A stretch of DNA of 64,000 nt, from NCBI GenBank assembly GCA_040954595.2, contig CM082576.2:4030001-4094000 (forward strand), given 5' to 3'. Origin of the DNA: Balanoglossus misakiensis (lineage: Eukaryota; Hemichordata). A program made the position numbers and the translations under genes. Below the pieces are notes generated by a model. It was given only the letters and a program-made list of their open reading frames with translations. It was not told the origin of the DNA and did no database searches. This document shows positions 61,431 to 64,000 of the stretch, in pieces (position 1 is the first letter of the stretch; each line of letters starts with the position of its first letter).

Positions 61431-64000
61431 TTATTCAAGAACTGGGTTATTTAAAATGTGGTCCAAGACTGCTTTGAGACCCTCGTATGTTTCTTCGCCG
61501 CTGGGGATGATCTGGTCCTCCGGCAGCAGGAAGCCGTATTCGCCAGTATCTCTCAATTCAACCAAGTAAGAATGCACGATGTTAGCGGAGCCGTATCCCC
61601 AGTCCAACGTCAATCCGGTTCCGCCAGGACCTAATGAACAAAATTGAAGATTGGGAGCATTTGCAATGTTATACGGACAACTGTCGTAGTTTACATCTGA
61701 TTTTATTTTTTTTTCAATATCTTTCGATACGTGACAAAATGCTGGGCGAGCCTTGATAGGTAATTGGGGGAAACTGACCTACTCAAACATGGATAAGTAG
61801 GTTGATTTGTGGATTGTTGGTTGGTTCAAGTATGAACTGGGGGTCGTGTCGTCATTATGGTCAATTCTGAGAATAGTTTTGCTCACCGATGACGTTGCCA
61901 GCCGTATAGACTGTCCCATATACCGACTGTATAGCTGCAGCTGCCGCGTTAGCACAAGCACTCTGGAAGGACAAATTACAATGCTAACAGTTAATTCTAG
62001 GTAGACTTACATGTAATTATCTGTTCAGCAAAATAACAGATCGAAATCTCGTCAACCTTTTCGGATTAATTACGACTGAATTATAACATAGGAGCGTTTC
62101 AGTATGTCTACAAGACGTATGTAGCTGTTCCGTCCCATATTTCCATAGTTTAACTAGCTCTGTGTGCTGGAGAATTTTCATCAAATCAGCATCGAGATGA
62201 AAAAAAGCTTCATCTGAGAAGTCAGTGATGTTTACCTGGTCTGGATAATGCAGCGGCAGTTCCGCTGTATAGCACCAGGGCGTGGCCCAGAGTTGCCCGT
62301 AACAGTGGAAATCTATGAAGAGAGCAAACTGTTGCTTCTGTGATGTCGCAACTATGAAATCGGCCACGGCTGCCACTTCACTTTCAGAGTGTGCAAAAGC
62401 TCCCCGGTAATCGCTGGCACAGGGGTCTGTACTGGAACCGGTCCCTGGAAAAACAAGATGGAGGTTGGTTTCAGTGGGTAACGTCTACGCTGGTATTGAA
62501 AAATATGACATGAATAAAAAAAAAAACATTGTTTCTAGCGACTTATCGCGTCTACATTGCCCGGCAGAGATTTGGTAAGAATAAAGATGCCAAGTATAGA
62601 AGCATTTCTCACCTCCCCACATGTACTCGAAATTTCTGTTTCCATCCGTACCGGCACAGCTCGATCCGTCATTTGGTGAACGAGTTTTTCTCCACATCCG
62701 GTTCTGTTCACGTGAAAAGTGAAACAAGTCAGTGAGATTTAGTTCCTCGACAGATCACGACAGATATCAAGAAAGTGGCCTGTTCTTCTCTTTCAACGAT
62801 TATCATATTTGTCAGGAACCTTGTAATGATGGATCGACTTTTTGTAGTTCGCAAATAATTTTGTAATGATGCGCATCGTTTCTGTGACAAAGTGACGTCA
62901 TATCAGCGAAGATGGCGGCTACGTGAAAGCATGATGAGAACTAACCTCCACCCAGGTGAATTCATAACCGTCTGGATTCATGACAGGCAGGATGTAGAAG
63001 TCATACGTATCCAAGTATTTCTGAACATTGGCATCTGTGGCGTAGTCTACCACCAGCTGAAATATTCATTAAAAATACATCGGTGTGTGCAACTTCAAGT
63101 TGCAGTTCTGCATTCTCTGTCACGGAAGACTGTGAACTGATTATTCCAAAATTAGAACAAACTGACTTGATTTACATGAACGTAAAGACAATAGTATATT
63201 CAGAATCATATACAATAGTTTTTTTCTGTTGCAATGTATTCTAAATAAAAACAATCGGGGATGTTCGTATGTTGAGACAGACAGACAAACAGCCATAGAC
63301 ATGTAGTCAGGCCTTTAAGGGAACCAACATAAAGAGTACAATGAACTTGAATGTGTATCTCTACCTGATTCGTCATAAACATAACTGTCGCCGGAGAAAT
63401 CCATTCCCTTGCATGAATACCACCGTGAATCCACACAGCTTCCTTGCTAGAGTTTTGTGCTGATCCCACCTGAAAGGAGACGGTCGAGTTAGAAGTCAGT
63501 TTTAAACGTTTGGATGTTTATAGCTCTGTAAATAGAGACAGTTGACGGTGAGGACCGGGCTTTTTGGTCACGTACCTTCAAGGTTCGCAGTTCTCTGCCC
63601 TCATAGGATGTTCCGATCTGGACTTCCGCTGCCAATGATGGATAAGTTGTTGCCATTTCTTTTACCCATTGTTCAATCTTTTTTTGATATGGAAAAAAAA
63701 CAGAAAATTATCGACAAGGTCACAAATGACAGGATCTCACCCCCACCCCCCCACCAGCACCGCCCTTGGAGTGTAGACTTATTCCAATGCCAAGTACAAG
63801 TGCTCAAGACTGCAAAGTGGAAATAACACACGAAGCCTACCTCAGACAGATTATAATATCTCGTGAAATCGTAGCCTGCCAGATCTGGCTGGTATATCTC
63901 TTGGACGTCCTGACCGACTTGGGAATCGATTAACTCTTGAACGTCGGCAATCATGACGTCATATCTCACAGCGGCAGCGTCCAGGAGTGCCTCGACCGTG
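61431..64000 (-). CDS. M14A procarboxypeptidase paralogue (5' end outside the window)
   Basis: Second zinc carboxypeptidase, head-to-tail with the complete one. Exons in transcript order: 63841 to beyond 64000, 63576-63677, 63365-63469, 62946-63056, 62613-62703, 62236-62444, 61887-61962, 61431-61630. They give 351 aa in frame. Exon boundaries match those of the neighbour gene, so the pair arose by tandem duplication. The signal peptide and start of the propeptide are missing. Zinc ligands (HAREW, IDFHCYG), WRKTRS, NRNFEY and ELRD are present. The specificity position is Leu (LTLDW), which predicts hydrophobic C-terminal residues, unlike the Lys of the neighbour. The usual mobile Tyr before SG is not present: the segment reads NVIGPGGTGLTLDW and is two residues shorter. 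It may therefore bind substrate differently or be less active. Confidence 0.92.

Overview
This is nuclear DNA from an invertebrate animal, very probably marine. Every recognisable gene is split by short GT-AG introns, and there are no operons or prokaryotic signals. The gene set (one full Dicer, a GABA-B receptor, an IFI44-like GTPase, a CYP46-like P450, M14 carboxypeptidases), the AT-rich introns and the abundant microsatellites fit a deuterostome or lophotrochozoan invertebrate. The phylum cannot be fixed by eye. All exon models below were built by hand: reading frames and intron phases were joined at splice consensus sites and compared with remembered family motifs.

Layout: (1) 734-13836 (+), complete Dicer, 13 coding exons, 1851 aa, with a decayed LINE in one intron. 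(2) 13837-18319, intergenic DNA with two inverted repeats and a TATA-like box. (3) 18320-29042 (+), GABBR2-like class C receptor, 19 exons, 986 aa. A 122-residue C-type lectin domain sits between two phase-1 introns inside its extracellular part; this is the most striking gene architecture in the window. (4) 33858-29943 (-), IFI44-like protein (TLDc plus GTPase), 9 exons, 620 aa, convergent with the receptor gene. (5) 35963-39971 (+), four-exon, 450-aa protein of unrecognised family with a coiled coil and a compact C-terminal domain. (6) 42720-56182 (+), CYP46-like P450. One of its introns is almost entirely a tandem array of about 108 copies of an 87-bp unit. (7) 60488-56778 (-), complete M14A procarboxypeptidase, 413 aa, and (8) from beyond 64000 down to 61431 (-), a second, truncated tandem paralogue.

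The genes do not form one pathway. Dicer and the IFI44-like GTPase are both of families linked to RNA or antiviral biology, but their proximity may be chance. The two carboxypeptidases are a tandem duplication with different predicted pocket residues. The observations most worth following are the lectin-containing GABA-B receptor, the intronic 87-bp satellite with its diverged relatives in an upstream intron of the same gene, the unrecognised coiled-coil protein, and the divergent active-site residues in the P450 and carboxypeptidases.
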